Shown piece after piece: positions 20,822-29,820 of a DNA stretch of 64,000 nt. The stretch comes from Pantoea trifolii. Lineage in GTDB: Bacteria; Pseudomonadota; Gammaproteobacteria; Enterobacterales; Enterobacteriaceae. A model generated the notes under the pieces. It worked only from the letters and a program-made list of their open reading frames with translations, had not been told where the DNA came from and made no database searches. The position numbers and the translations under genes are program-made. The stretch's first letter is position 1. Every line of letters starts with the position of its first letter. Where the stretch lies: NCBI RefSeq assembly GCF_024506435.1, contig NZ_JANIET010000001.1, positions 992,001 to 1,056,000 on the forward strand, read 5' to 3'.

Positions 20822-20965
20822 ATGGTCCGTATTATTAAAATCGCCGCAGTTGTGGCACTGGTCACCGCGCTGAGCGGTTGTATTTTTCCCCCTCCGGGCG
20901 GCGGCGGTTGGGGCGGCGGTCATGGTGGCGGCGGTCCGGGACGCGGCTTCGAAGGCCCACGTTAA
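20822..20965 (+). CDS. Small glycine-rich lipoprotein
   Basis: 47 residues. MVRIIKIAAVVALVTALSGC is a lipoprotein signal with lipobox LSGC; the short mature part is Pro and Gly rich (GGGGWGGGHGGGGPGRG). GAGG lies 5 nt before the ATG. Function unknown. An ERIC element follows the stop codon immediately. Confidence 0.65.
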   Translation: MVRIIKIAAVVALVTALSGCIFPPPGGGGWGGGHGGGGPGRGFEGPR

Positions 20966-21090
20966 TACCCGTCATACTTCAAGCTGCAGGTGCGTTGGCT
21001 GCGTGCATTCACCTTCAGTCACTTACTAAAGTAAGCTCCTGAGGATGATTGCACTTGCCGCCTTCCTGCAACTCGAATTATTTAGGGTAT
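20966..21090. repeat. ERIC element, about 125 bp
   Basis: The element begins TACCCGTCATACTTCAAGC, has the central CAGTCACTTACTAAAGTAAG and CTCCTGAGGAT, and ends TATTTAGGGTAT. These are the landmarks of Enterobacterial Repetitive Intergenic Consensus. Full-length with a few changes from consensus. Confidence 0.9.
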
Positions 21091-21094
21091 AGGT

Positions 21095-21144
21095 TAGCGA
21101 AACGTTTCAATAAATCTTTAAACGCCTGGTGAAACGTTTCGCTA
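21095..21144. promoter_or_regulatory. Paired LacI-family-type operators
   Basis: TAGCGAAACGTTTCA (21095-21109) and its exact reverse complement TGAAACGTTTCGCTA (21130-21144) each contain the palindrome GAAACGTTTC with a central CG, as in Cra/FruR and other LacI-family sites. The palindrome centres are 32 bp apart, three helical turns. They lie about 135 bp before iraP. Confidence 0.6.
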
Positions 21145-21277
21145 TTACATATTGAAATCTAGCCGGTTTTTTTATTCTGCCGTTTGGCTGTTTTTTTCTG
21201 AAAACCCTTAAAAATCCTTGTTGTTTTATTCAGCGCAATGATAACGTCTGTTTTTCTTCTCTCATTGAGCTTGTCGC

Positions 21278-21532
21278 ATGAAAAACCTGATTGCGGAACT
21301 CCTTCTAAAGCTGGCTGAAAAAGAAGAAGAGTCTAAAGAATTAGTGGTACAGGTTGAGGCGTTAGAAATCGTGTTAACCGCGATGCTGCGTAAACTGAAT
21401 CCCGAACAATTTCACGACATTGAGGCCGCTATTAAATTAGCCATGCCGCCCGTCGCCCCCGCTGCTGAAACGCCCGATACCACCCTGCTGCGTAATTACG
21501 TAGAGAAGTTGCTGCATCATCCCCGCGTTTAA
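21278..21532 (+). CDS. iraP: RssB anti-adaptor IraP
   Basis: 84-residue coiled-coil protein that binds RssB and so protects sigma-S from ClpXP during phosphate starvation. [20 protein letters not shown] and [15 protein letters not shown] are almost as in E. coli IraP (86 residues), as is the ending [14 protein letters not shown]. In E. coli phoA separates iraP from psiF; here they are adjacent. Confidence 0.94.
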   Translation: MKNLIAELLLKLAEKEEESKELVVQVEALEIVLTAMLRKLNPEQFHDIEAAIKLAMPPVAPAAETPDTTLLRNYVEKLLHHPRV

Positions 21533-21634
21533 CGGCTATCGCCTGTTTTTTCAGGTGAATGTCATTATCGATTTCTCGTATTTGCTTATTCCGTGCCATG
21601 CTTAGGTGGCAATAATGCTATGGAGAATCCGGTA

Positions 21635-21937
21635 ATGAAATCGTGTCTTTTGGCAATAATGACAGCAGGCTTGCTGATTGCAGGCGGAGCAAGTGCGGCT
21701 GAGAAAACTGCACAGCAGGAAAAAATGACCATGTGTAACCAGAGCGCCGGTACACAAAATCTGAAAGGCGATGCGCGTAAAAGCTTTATGAGTGACTGTC
21801 TGAAAAAAGACAGCAAAATGGGCAATATGACGCCGCAACAAATGAAGATGAAAACCTGTAATGCTGATGCGGGCGATAAAAAGCTCACCGGCGATGCACG
21901 TAAAACGTTTATGAGTTCGTGCCTGAAGAAAAGTTGA
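21635..21937 (+). CDS. psiF: Phosphate-starvation-inducible protein PsiF family
   Basis: 100-residue exported protein: signal peptide MKSCLLAIMTAGLLIAGGAS to ASA, then two copies of a PsiF repeat, each with MTMCNQSAG-type Cys and LKGDARKSFMSDCLKK-type ending (second copy LTGDARKTFMSSCLKK). Function unknown; in E. coli it is PhoB-controlled. ATG 21635 is preferred from the signal peptide; ATG 21620 is an alternative. Confidence 0.9.
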   Translation: MKSCLLAIMTAGLLIAGGASAAEKTAQQEKMTMCNQSAGTQNLKGDARKSFMSDCLKKDSKMGNMTPQQMKMKTCNADAGDKKLTGDARKTFMSSCLKKS

Positions 21938-21990
21938 TTTAATTAACGGTTAGCTCCGTTTTATTAAATCTAATCTGCGTGAAAAGTAAT

Positions 21991-22022
21991 AAGGGTTCAT
22001 GTTTGGCGTGAACCCTTTTTTA
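21991..22022 (+). terminator. Intrinsic terminator after psiF
   Basis: AAGGGTTCA stem with TGAACCCTT and a 9-nt loop, followed by TTTTTAA. Confidence 0.85.
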
Positions 22023-22223
22023 ATTGCTGTAAGCTGCAGCGCAATGGTATTCAATTTCACTTATCACGTCAGAGGAAAAACTCATATCAGGATCCTCATC
22101 ACAAAATTGCGCCGATAACGCTGCCAGGATGCTTTAGTCCTAATCGATGACTAATTATTCTGAACGCCTAATCCCCGCGAAGCCGGACCGTTCGTTGGGC
22201 AGCCTTTACCCGTGGAGTCTGCT

Positions 22224-23747
22224 ATGAATGTGCTTGATTATGCTGTGATGGCGCTTTATGCGCTGATGATTGTGGCTATAACCTTGTGGGCGATGCGCAA
22301 GGTGGGCAGCACGCGTGATTTCTTTGCCGCCGGCGGCAAAATGCCGTGGTGGCTGTCGGGCGTGTCGCATCATATGTCGGGCTACAGCGCGGCGGTGTTT
22401 GTCGCCTATGCGGCGGTGGCCTACAACATGGGCATCACCATCTACTTTTGGTGGGCGTTTCCCATCGCTATCGCGGTGTTGATCGGTTCTCGCCTGTTCG
22501 CGCCGCGCTGGGCGCGCTTGCGCATCTACATGAACATCGAATCGCCAATGGAATATCTCGCCACGCGCTACAACCTGCCCACGCAAATGGTGCTGGCGTG
22601 GAGCGGGGTGCTGCTGAAAACCTTTGATGTCGGCGCAAAGTGGGCGGCGATTGCGGTGATTATTAACGTTTTCACCGGACTCGATCCGCTGATTGGCATC
22701 TGTGTTTCCGGCGCGCTGAGTTTGTTTTACACCGTGATGGGCGGATTGTGGGCCGATGCCTGCAACGACTTCGGTCAGTTCGTGGTGCAGTTTGTCGCCG
22801 CGATTGTGATGGTGGTCGCCGTGGCGGTGCATCTCGGCGGTTTTGCTGAGCTGTTCACCATCTGGCAGAAGCTGCCGTCAACCCACACGCAGATCATTCA
22901 GGAGCCGTACAGCATCGGCTTTATTCTCGCTTATTTTGTCATCTACACGCTGAGCTACAACGGCGGCACCTGGAATCTGGCGCAGCGCTTTATTGCCGCG
23001 CCCGCTGGACGCGATGCGCGCAAAGCGGCGCGCCTCTCTGCCGCGCTCTATCTGATCTGGCCGCTGATTCTGTTCTGGCCGATGTGGGCGGCGCCGTTGC
23101 TGTTTCCTAATCTTAGCGATCCGTCGCGATCCTATTCGATGATGGCGATGGAACTGCTGCCGAATGGCTTAGTCGGTTTGGTGCTGGTGGCGATGTTTAC
23201 TCACACGCTGTCGATGACCTCTTCGGATGCCAACGCCATTACTGCCGTGGTGACGCGCGATATCCTGCCCGGCATGCTACCGAAACGCTTTCAGCGCGGT
23301 AAAAGCTCGCTGCTGGTGGCGCGGCTCACCGCTTTTCTCTTCATTATCACCACGCTAGTGATTGCCATGAACGCCAGCCACTTCGGCGGCGTGCTGTCGC
23401 TGCTGATCATCTGGTTTGGCGGCTTAGTCGGTCCGATCTCCATTCCCATGCTGCTGGGTTTGCTGCCGGCGTTTCGTCGCAGCGGCAGCGCCGCCGCACT
23501 GGTGAGTTGGGCGATTGGCGTCGGCACTTTCTTCTGCGTGAAATTTATCTTTACCGATGTCAGCACCGCCACCGTGGTGGCCGCGCCGGTGATGTCTTCA
23601 CTGGTGCTGTTTGTGGTGATGGGCTGGTTGCGCCGCGCGCCGGTGCGTCCTGAAGTGGATCAGCTGCTCAATGCACTCAATCAGGATCAGGATACGCCCG
23701 CCGCACAACGCTGGGCGCATAAAAGCAACGTCTCTCAGGAGGGATAA
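22224..23747 (+). CDS. Sodium:solute symporter, sugar-type SSF
   Basis: 507-residue inner-membrane transporter with about 13 hydrophobic segments. RDFFAAGGKMPWWLSGVSHH and GYSAAVFVAYAAVAYNMG are signature stretches of the SSF family near helices 1-2. ATG 22224 has GGAG 6 nt upstream. It is first in a unit with a NagB-like isomerase and a NagA-like amidohydrolase, so the substrate is probably an amino sugar or related sugar acid (inferred). Confidence 0.85.
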   Translation: MNVLDYAVMALYALMIVAITLWAMRKVGSTRDFFAAGGKMPWWLSGVSHHMSGYSAAVFVAYAAVAYNMGITIYFWWAFPIAIAVLIGSRLFAPRWARLRIYMNIESPMEYLATRYNLPTQMVLAWSGVLLKTFDVGAKWAAIAVIINVFTGLDPLIGICVSGALSLFYTVMGGLWADACNDFGQFVVQFVAAIVMVVAVAVHLGGFAELFTIWQKLPSTHTQIIQEPYSIGFILAYFVIYTLSYNGGTWNLAQRFIAAPAGRDARKAARLSAALYLIWPLILFWPMWAAPLLFPNLSDPSRSYSMMAMELLPNGLVGLVLVAMFTHTLSMTSSDANAITAVVTRDILPGMLPKRFQRGKSSLLVARLTAFLFIITTLVIAMNASHFGGVLSLLIIWFGGLVGPISIPMLLGLLPAFRRSGSAAALVSWAIGVGTFFCVKFIFTDVSTATVVAAPVMSSLVLFVVMGWLRRAPVRPEVDQLLNALNQDQDTPAAQRWAHKSNVSQEG

Positions 23748-23748
23748 C

Positions 23749-24522
23749 ATGACGCTACTACAACAGGGAACCCGAGATCGCTTACGCATCAAACGTTTTG
23801 CCAGCCGCGCAGCATTAGGTGCGGATGCGGCGCAGGATGTGGCTGCGTTTCTTCGTCAACGGCTGAGTGAACAGCGTGGGGTGCGCATGGTGTTTGCCGC
23901 CGCGCCCTCGCAAAACGAGTTTCTCGCCGCGCTGGTGGCGGCAAAGGATATCGACTGGTCGCGCATTCACGCCTTCCATATGGATGAGTACATCGGGCTG
24001 GATGCGCATGCGCCGCAGCGTTTTAGCCACTTTTTACGCCAGAAACTTTTTGATGTGGTGCAGCCCGGCGAAGTTCATCTGATCCCCTCTTGCGGCGATT
24101 CTGCAGAAATTTGTGCTGATTACGCTAAAAAACTTAATGCCGCACCGATTGATGCGGTGTGCCTCGGTATTGGCGAGAACGGCCATTTAGCCTTCAACGA
24201 TCCGCCGGTGGCCGACTTCAGCGATCCTTTCACTGTGAAAGTAGTGCAACTGGATGATGCCTGCCGCCAGCAGCAGGTCAACGATGGCTGTTTCGCCACT
24301 TTCGCTGCGGTGCCAACGCATGCCGTGACGCTAACGATTCCCGCATTAATGAGTGGCGCGCGACTGTTCTGCATGGTGCCGGGCGCCACTAAACGCGCGG
24401 CGGTGCGGGCAACGCTTGAGGATGCGATCTCCAGCGCCTGTCCGGCGACGTGTCTGCGCCAGCATGCCAACTGCACGCTCTATACCGACAGCGATGCTTG
24501 CCCGGAGGTGATGTTTGACTAA
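23749..24522 (+). CDS. Glucosamine-6-phosphate isomerase-like protein
   Basis: 257-residue member of the NagB/6-phosphogluconolactonase family. HAFHMDEYIGLD carries the catalytic Asp, and GIGENGHLAFNDPP the catalytic His region. The phosphate loop reads AAAPSQNEFL in place of the SGGTP-type loop of classical NagB, so the substrate may differ from glucosamine-6-phosphate. It starts 1 bp after the symporter stop, and its 3' end overlaps the next gene by 8 bp. Confidence 0.82.
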   Translation: MTLLQQGTRDRLRIKRFASRAALGADAAQDVAAFLRQRLSEQRGVRMVFAAAPSQNEFLAALVAAKDIDWSRIHAFHMDEYIGLDAHAPQRFSHFLRQKLFDVVQPGEVHLIPSCGDSAEICADYAKKLNAAPIDAVCLGIGENGHLAFNDPPVADFSDPFTVKVVQLDDACRQQQVNDGCFATFAAVPTHAVTLTIPALMSGARLFCMVPGATKRAAVRATLEDAISSACPATCLRQHANCTLYTDSDACPEVMFD

Positions 24523-25684
24523 CCTCATTTTACGCGGCCGCGATTACCGTACGTTGCAACCGATTGAGCTGGAGATTGAGCACGGCATCATCATCGATGT
24601 GCGCGCGCTAAGCGAGCTGGAAGAGGAGATTATCCTCGCACCGGGCTTGGTCGATCTGCAGGTCAACGGCTTTCAGGGCGTCGATTTCAACCACTTTCCC
24701 TTCAGCGAAGAGGATGTGCTGCACGCCACGCGCGCGCTGTGGCAGCAGGGCGTCACCAGCTTTCTGCCGACGGTGATCACCGCCATGCCGGAGGAGATTG
24801 CGCAGGCGATGCAGCGACTCGCCAGCGCCTGCCAGCATCATCCTGACGTGGCGCGCGCCGTCCCCGGTTTTCATCTGGAAGGACCGTTTTTGTCGCCTGA
24901 AGATGGGCCGCGCGGTGCGCATCCGCGTGAAGCGATTCGCGCACCGGATATCGCGCTGTTCGACAGCTGGCAGCACGCGGCGCAGCAGCATATTCGCCTA
25001 TTGACGCTGTCACCGGAATGGCCGCACAGCGATGCGCTGATCAAGCATTGTGTGGCGCAGCAGGTGCGCGTCGCCATTGGGCATACGTCCGCCACGCCAC
25101 AGCAAATTCATGCGGCGGTTGACGCGGGTGCCACGCTCTCCACCCATCTCGGCAACGGCGCGCATCTGCAACTGCCGCGCCACCCCAATTACATCTGGCA
25201 GCAGCTGGCTGAAGATGCGCTGACGGCTACCTTGATTGCCGATGGCGATCACCTGCCGGCGGACGTGCTGAAAGTGTTCCTGCGTGCCAAAGGCGAGCAG
25301 GCGCTGCTGGTCAGTGACGTCACTTCTTTTGCTGGGCAGCCGCCGGGCATCTATGACACGGCGATTGGTGGCCGCGTGCAGCTCAGCGCCAGCGGACGCC
25401 TGAGCATCGCCGATGCACCGCAACTGCTGGCGGGATCGGCGCGGGGTTTACTTGATGGCGTGAATTTCCTGTTGCGTCAGCAATTGGCGACGCTGGCGCA
25501 GGCAATTGAGATGGCTTCCATACGACCGGCCCGCCAGCTCAATCTGCCGCAGCAGCAAGGTTTAGCCTGCGGTGCACCCGCCGATGTGTTGCTGCTTGCT
25601 GCTCAGCCGGATGGCAGCGTGGCATTACGCAGTTGTGTGAAGCAAGGCGCTGCAGTGTGGAGTGAAAACGTAGATTATCTTTAG
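24515..25684 (+). CDS. NagA-like amidohydrolase
   Basis: 389-residue amidohydrolase related to N-acetylglucosamine-6-phosphate deacetylase. Metal and substrate motifs: APGLVDLQVNGFQGVDF, PGFHLEGPFLSPEDGPRGAH, IGHTSATPQQI, LSTHLGNGAH and LIADGDHLP with VSDVTSFAG. The start is TTG 24515, with GGAGGTG 4 nt upstream, overlapping the previous gene. The HLGNGAH block differs from the HLFNAM of true NagA, so deacetylation of GlcNAc-6-P is not certain. Confidence 0.82.
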   Translation: MTNLILRGRDYRTLQPIELEIEHGIIIDVRALSELEEEIILAPGLVDLQVNGFQGVDFNHFPFSEEDVLHATRALWQQGVTSFLPTVITAMPEEIAQAMQRLASACQHHPDVARAVPGFHLEGPFLSPEDGPRGAHPREAIRAPDIALFDSWQHAAQQHIRLLTLSPEWPHSDALIKHCVAQQVRVAIGHTSATPQQIHAAVDAGATLSTHLGNGAHLQLPRHPNYIWQQLAEDALTATLIADGDHLPADVLKVFLRAKGEQALLVSDVTSFAGQPPGIYDTAIGGRVQLSASGRLSIADAPQLLAGSARGLLDGVNFLLRQQLATLAQAIEMASIRPARQLNLPQQQGLACGAPADVLLLAAQPDGSVALRSCVKQGAAVWSENVDYL

Positions 25685-25809
25685 CCATTAAACAACGACT
25701 TACCTCTCGCTGCGCTTTGTTGTTGCGGACAAATCACCATGCTTTGCCAGGCTTACTCTTTGTAGGGATTTGCTGTTTACATCAAAAACCAGAAGAAAGG
25801 AGGCCTAAC

Positions 25810-27339
25810 GTGAGCTATCAAACTGTCGTAGAACTCAAGTCGCTGGCGCAGCGCAAACCCACCAAATTTACCGTCGGCGACACCGATGTGGTGTTAATTC
25901 GTGATGATGAGCGTGTGCAGGCGTTTCAGGCCAAATGTCCGCACGCCGGTGCGCCGTTAGAGCAGGGCGCGGTGTGTGGCGACAAGCTGATCTGTCCGTG
26001 GCACAAAGCGGTATTTCAGCTGCAGGATGGGCAGATGTGCGAGCCGCTGGCGCTGGCCAATCTCAAGCGTTATCCGGTGCGCATCGAACAAGGCAAAGTG
26101 CTGGTTAGCCCGCAGGCGATGTCGCCCGCCAGTGCGCCTTCTGCACAAGACGAGACGCCGGTTTGCGTGATTCTGGGTTCTGGCGCGGCGGGCAGCGCGG
26201 CGATCTGGACGCTACGCGATGCAGGTTTTAGCGGGCACATCGTGCTGATTGAGCGGGAATCGGCTGCGCCTTACGATCGCACCGCGCTGAGCAAATTTGT
26301 GCCGTCAGGCAAAATGGCGATTGAAGATGTACCGAAGCTGCTGAAGCAGGATGTGCTGGGCACGGTGGAGCGGATTCAGGGCGATGTCGAGCAGCTCAAA
26401 GCGCTTGAGCAAACGCTGATCCTCAAAGGCGGCCAGCAGGTGAAGTTTGACCAACTGCTGATTGCCAGCGGCAGCGTGCCGCAAGCGCTGGATATACCGG
26501 GTAAAGATCTCAACGGCGTGCATCTGCTGCGCTCGCTTAATCAGGCCGATGAACTACTCAAAGAGGTCGATAAAACTGAGCAGCTGGTGATTATCGGCAA
26601 CAGCTTTATTGGCATGGAGATGGCGGGATCGCTGCGTAATCGTGATGTTGATGTCACGGTGATTGCGCGCCATCCGCTGCCGTTTGCTCAACAGTTTGGC
26701 GAAGAGATTGGCCGCCATTTTTACGATCTGCATCGCAGTAACGGCGTGAAGTTTGTCGAAGGCGATCCGGTGGCGCTGGAAGGCGAGGGCAAAGTGAATG
26801 CCGTGCGCCTGAAGAGTGGCAAAAAAGTTGATGCCAGTTTGGTGCTGTTTGGTACAGGCGTGGTGCCGGCGACAACATTCATCCACGATCTGCCGCTGGA
26901 AGAGGATGGCAGTTTGCTCACCGACAGCCAGTTGCGCGTAGCCGATAACATCTGGGTGGCCGGCGATATCGCCAGTTATCCGTCGGTGCAGGGCCCACAA
27001 CGTATTGAGCACTATCGCGTGGCGCATCAGCAAGGGCGCATCGCGGCGCTGAATATGTTAGGAAAACAGATTCTGTATGACCGCGTGCCGTTCTTCTGGA
27101 CCGCGCATTACGGGACGCGTTATGAGTATTTGGGGCATGCGGAAGAGTGGGATGATTACCGGCTGCTGGGATCGCTGCAGAATAAGCAGTTTATCGCTTT
27201 CTATTGTCAGGAAGGGATGATTGCGGCGGTGTGTTCTGCCGGGCTGTATACGCTGACGGCAGCGCTGGTGCAGGAGATGCAGCAGCCCATGACGCTGGCG
27301 CAGGGTATTGCGTTGTATGAGGCGTACTCTGCGGCCTGA
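25810..27339 (+). CDS. Rieske-type FAD-dependent oxidoreductase
   Basis: 509 residues. An N-terminal Rieske [2Fe-2S] domain (about 1-105) with CPHAG and CPWHKAVF ligand motifs is fused to an NAD(P)H/FAD reductase of the ferredoxin reductase/AIFM3 type: ILGSGAAGSAAI (FAD), APYDRTALSK, VIIGNSFIGMEMAGSL (NAD) and WVAGDIASYP. GTG 25810 is preceded by AAGGAGG. It follows the NagA-like gene by about 125 bp and may have its own promoter. The electron acceptor is unknown and no oxygenase partner is near. Confidence 0.88.
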   Translation: MSYQTVVELKSLAQRKPTKFTVGDTDVVLIRDDERVQAFQAKCPHAGAPLEQGAVCGDKLICPWHKAVFQLQDGQMCEPLALANLKRYPVRIEQGKVLVSPQAMSPASAPSAQDETPVCVILGSGAAGSAAIWTLRDAGFSGHIVLIERESAAPYDRTALSKFVPSGKMAIEDVPKLLKQDVLGTVERIQGDVEQLKALEQTLILKGGQQVKFDQLLIASGSVPQALDIPGKDLNGVHLLRSLNQADELLKEVDKTEQLVIIGNSFIGMEMAGSLRNRDVDVTVIARHPLPFAQQFGEEIGRHFYDLHRSNGVKFVEGDPVALEGEGKVNAVRLKSGKKVDASLVLFGTGVVPATTFIHDLPLEEDGSLLTDSQLRVADNIWVAGDIASYPSVQGPQRIEHYRVAHQQGRIAALNMLGKQILYDRVPFFWTAHYGTRYEYLGHAEEWDDYRLLGSLQNKQFIAFYCQEGMIAAVCSAGLYTLTAALVQEMQQPMTLAQGIALYEAYSAA

Positions 27340-27341
27340 TG

Positions 27342-27427
27342 CCCTCACCCCGGCCCTCTCCCACAGGGAGAGGGAGACGCACGATCAGTTCCCTCTCCCG
27401 CTTGCGGGAGAGGGTTAGGGTGAGGGG
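27342..27427. repeat. REP-like double palindrome
   Basis: CCCTCACCCC at the left pairs with GGGTGAGGGG at the right, and two inner hairpins (CCCTCTCCC with GGGAGAGGG, twice) lie between. It fills the gap between two convergent genes and could terminate both. This is the common GC-rich REP type of enterobacteria. Confidence 0.85.
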
Positions 27428-27440
27428 CAAGCCGCACCGA

Positions 27441-28253
27441 TCACTGCTTACTCAACGTCTCTGACTTCGCCATACACTGCTGCATCGCGTTCATCACCGC
27501 CGCACGGAAGCCTTTCTCTTCCAGCACTTTCACCGCTTCAATGGTTGTGCCGCCTGGCGAGCACACCATATCCTTCAGCTCGCCCGGATGCTTGCCGGTT
27601 TCCAGCACCATCTGCGCCGAGCCTTTGACCGCCTGCGCCGCGAACTGATACGCCTGCGCACGCGGCATGCCGCCGAGCACCGCGGCATCGGCCATCGCTT
27701 CGATAAACATAAACACATACGCTGGCGCTGAGCCGCTGACGCCGACCACCGCGTGAATCAGGTATTCATTCACCACCGCCGCTTTGCCGAAGCTTTCGAA
27801 AATGCCCACCACTTCATCCACTTCATGCGCTTCCACCAGCACGTTTGGCGTCACCGAGGTCATGCCTTCGTTCACCAGCGAGGGCGTGTTGGGCATCACG
27901 CGGATGATTTTGCGATCGTGGCCGAGCACCGACGCCAGAGAATCCAGCGTTACGCCGGCCGCAATCGAGACCACCAGCACATCTTTCTTCAGCTGGCCGG
28001 CAAGATCTTTCAGCACTTTGAGAATCACATTGGGTTTCACCGCGCCAAACAGGATATCCACTTCGCGCGCCAGACTTTCCACACTCTCTGCGGCGGTAAC
28101 GCCATATTGCTGCGCCATCGCCTGATTGGTGGCGGGCTTGCGGTCGAATACCCAGATATTGGCGGGGGCGATCTGCCCGCTGTTGACCAGTCCGCTAATA
28201 ATGGCTTTCGCCATATTGCCGCAGCCGACAAACCCGATTTTCTTCTCCAGCAT
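27441..28253 (-). CDS. proC: Pyrroline-5-carboxylate reductase
   Basis: 270-residue NAD(P)H enzyme for the last step of proline synthesis. The Rossmann start KKIGFVGCGNMAKAIISGL, then FGAVKPNV, RVMPNTPSLVNEGMT, and the C-terminal GSAPAYVFMFIEAMADAAV and SPGGTTIEAVKVLE are standard ProC motifs. Start 28253 has GAGGA 7 nt upstream; the frame extends further but without family character. Position before yaiI-aroL is as in E. coli. Confidence 0.96.
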   Translation of the reverse strand: MLEKKIGFVGCGNMAKAIISGLVNSGQIAPANIWVFDRKPATNQAMAQQYGVTAAESVESLAREVDILFGAVKPNVILKVLKDLAGQLKKDVLVVSIAAGVTLDSLASVLGHDRKIIRVMPNTPSLVNEGMTSVTPNVLVEAHEVDEVVGIFESFGKAAVVNEYLIHAVVGVSGSAPAYVFMFIEAMADAAVLGGMPRAQAYQFAAQAVKGSAQMVLETGKHPGELKDMVCSPGGTTIEAVKVLEEKGFRAAVMNAMQQCMAKSETLSKQ

Positions 28254-28400
28254 CGCTTTATCCTCTAAGTGGTTCATTTTCTGTGGGGGTAAGCTTACGT
28301 CAGCAGGGATTAATAACAAGGCGGGCGGCCAGCAAAAACAGTTGCGATTCTGCCGCAGCACGGCAAGATCAGCCTCATTGCCGGTTAATAAGGATTCATC

Positions 28401-28844
28401 ATGTCGATTTGGGTTGATGCGGATGCCTGTCCCAATGTCATCAAAGAAGTGCTGTACCGCGCGGCCGAGCGCACCAAAGTTACCGTTACCTTTGTCGCCA
28501 ACCAGCCGCTGCGCGTGCCGCCGTCGCCGTGGCTGAAAACGCTGCAGGTCGCAGCGGGGTTCGACGTGGCGGATAACGAGATTGTGAAACGGGTGCAGCC
28601 CGGCGAGTTGGTGATCACCGGCGATATTCCGCTGGCGGCGGAAGTACTGGAGAAGGGCGCAGCGGCGTTGAATCCGCGCGGAGAACGTTATTCGACAGAT
28701 ACCATTCGTCAGCGCTTAACCATGCGTGACTTTATGGAGACGATGCGCGCCAGCGGAATTCAGAGTGGCGGACCATCGACCTTAAGCCAACGCGACCGCC
28801 AACTGTTTGCTAACGAACTCGATAAGTGGTTACGTCAGCGCTAA
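28401..28844 (+). CDS. yaiI: UPF0178/DUF188 protein YaiI
   Basis: 147 residues. [20 protein letters not shown] and [33 protein letters not shown] and [19 protein letters not shown] are diagnostic of the YaiI/YqxD family, which has a PIN-like fold with acidic residues; no function is established. Divergent from proC, with AAGGA before the ATG. Confidence 0.93.
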   Translation: MSIWVDADACPNVIKEVLYRAAERTKVTVTFVANQPLRVPPSPWLKTLQVAAGFDVADNEIVKRVQPGELVITGDIPLAAEVLEKGAAALNPRGERYSTDTIRQRLTMRDFMETMRASGIQSGGPSTLSQRDRQLFANELDKWLRQR

Positions 28845-29537
28845 TCAGACGAAGCTGTCATCGTCATCGTAGTCGCCGCCAAAATCGCCGAAATCATTGT
28901 TATCCGCAACGTTGTTATCCCAACCCGAATTATCGTTGTTGAGGAACGCGTTGTTGCTGTCGTTGCCGTTAAAGGTATCGAGGCTGTTATCCACCTGCGG
29001 CAACGCCGGTTCGTTGATGATGTTAACGATCTCTTCCGGCTGTGAATGGTGGAACATGCTGGTCAGCATATCCGCCATCACCACGCCGCCCGCCACGCCA
29101 ACGGCCGTTTGCAACGCGCCGCCGAGGAAGCCAGTGCCGCGTGCCGCCGGTGCGGCATATTGCTGCTGTGGTGGTGGCGCATACTGCTGTTGCGGCTGCG
29201 GCGGTGGATTCCCCCACGCTGGTTGCTGTTGCGCTGCCGGGCGCGATCCGCCGCCAAACAGGCTGGAGAGAAAACCGCCGCTGCTCTGCTGCGGTGCCTG
29301 TTGCTGCTGCGCCTGCGCCAGCCGATTTTCCAGATCCGTAACCTGCGCATTGAGCTTCTTCAACGCCGCTTCCTGAATCAGGATCGCCTGCGACATGTAA
29401 TAAGGCGCGCCGGGCTGATTCTGTAAATGCTGTTTGATTAACTGCTCTGCGCCAGCATCACGCGGGCCGCTTTGCGTCTCAGCCTGTTTCAGGCGGCTGA
29501 ACAGGTTTTCAATCAGTTGTTGTTCTTCGCTTTGCAT
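28845..29537 (-). CDS. DUF2076 protein
   Basis: 230 residues. The N-terminal third is a helical coiled-coil region (MQSEEQQLIENLFSRLKQAE to the NRLAQAQQQQ repeat), then a Gln/Pro-rich linker, a glycine-rich hydrophobic segment (GFLGGALQTAVGVAGGVVMA) and an Asn/Asp-rich acidic tail ending DDDDSFV. This layout is that of DUF2076 proteins. No signal peptide is seen. Start 29537 has GGAGG 8 nt upstream. Function unknown. Confidence 0.82.
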   Translation of the reverse strand: MQSEEQQLIENLFSRLKQAETQSGPRDAGAEQLIKQHLQNQPGAPYYMSQAILIQEAALKKLNAQVTDLENRLAQAQQQQAPQQSSGGFLSSLFGGGSRPAAQQQPAWGNPPPQPQQQYAPPPQQQYAAPAARGTGFLGGALQTAVGVAGGVVMADMLTSMFHHSQPEEIVNIINEPALPQVDNSLDTFNGNDSNNAFLNNDNSGWDNNVADNNDFGDFGGDYDDDDSFV

Positions 29538-29820
29538 GGGGAACCCTCCTTTAAGGTATGCCTCATATATGAGGGCGCGACTCAAGAAAGTAAATCAGCG
29601 GCCTGGTAAGGAAATGTTGGCCGCTGTTACATTTGGCCCGATGCACGATTCATGCATTGTTTTTCGCTGGATTTTCAAACGGCTAGCTTAAGATGTGACT
29701 GAAATACGCGTAAATCGTGCCTCGCGGGTGGCTGATAAAATAAAATCCAGGTATTATGCGACGCATTATTGACCTGATGACGTTGCCCGCGCGGCACATT
29801 ACGGCGGAGGATGAGCCCGG

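Noticed and set aside
21095..21144. Intrinsic terminator formed by the 15-bp inverted repeat
   Set aside because: No T-tract on either side and each arm is itself a complete palindrome, so paired operators explain it better.
29690..29820. TyrR box before aroL
   Set aside because: The expected TGTAAA-N6-TTTACA pattern is not present in a recognisable form.
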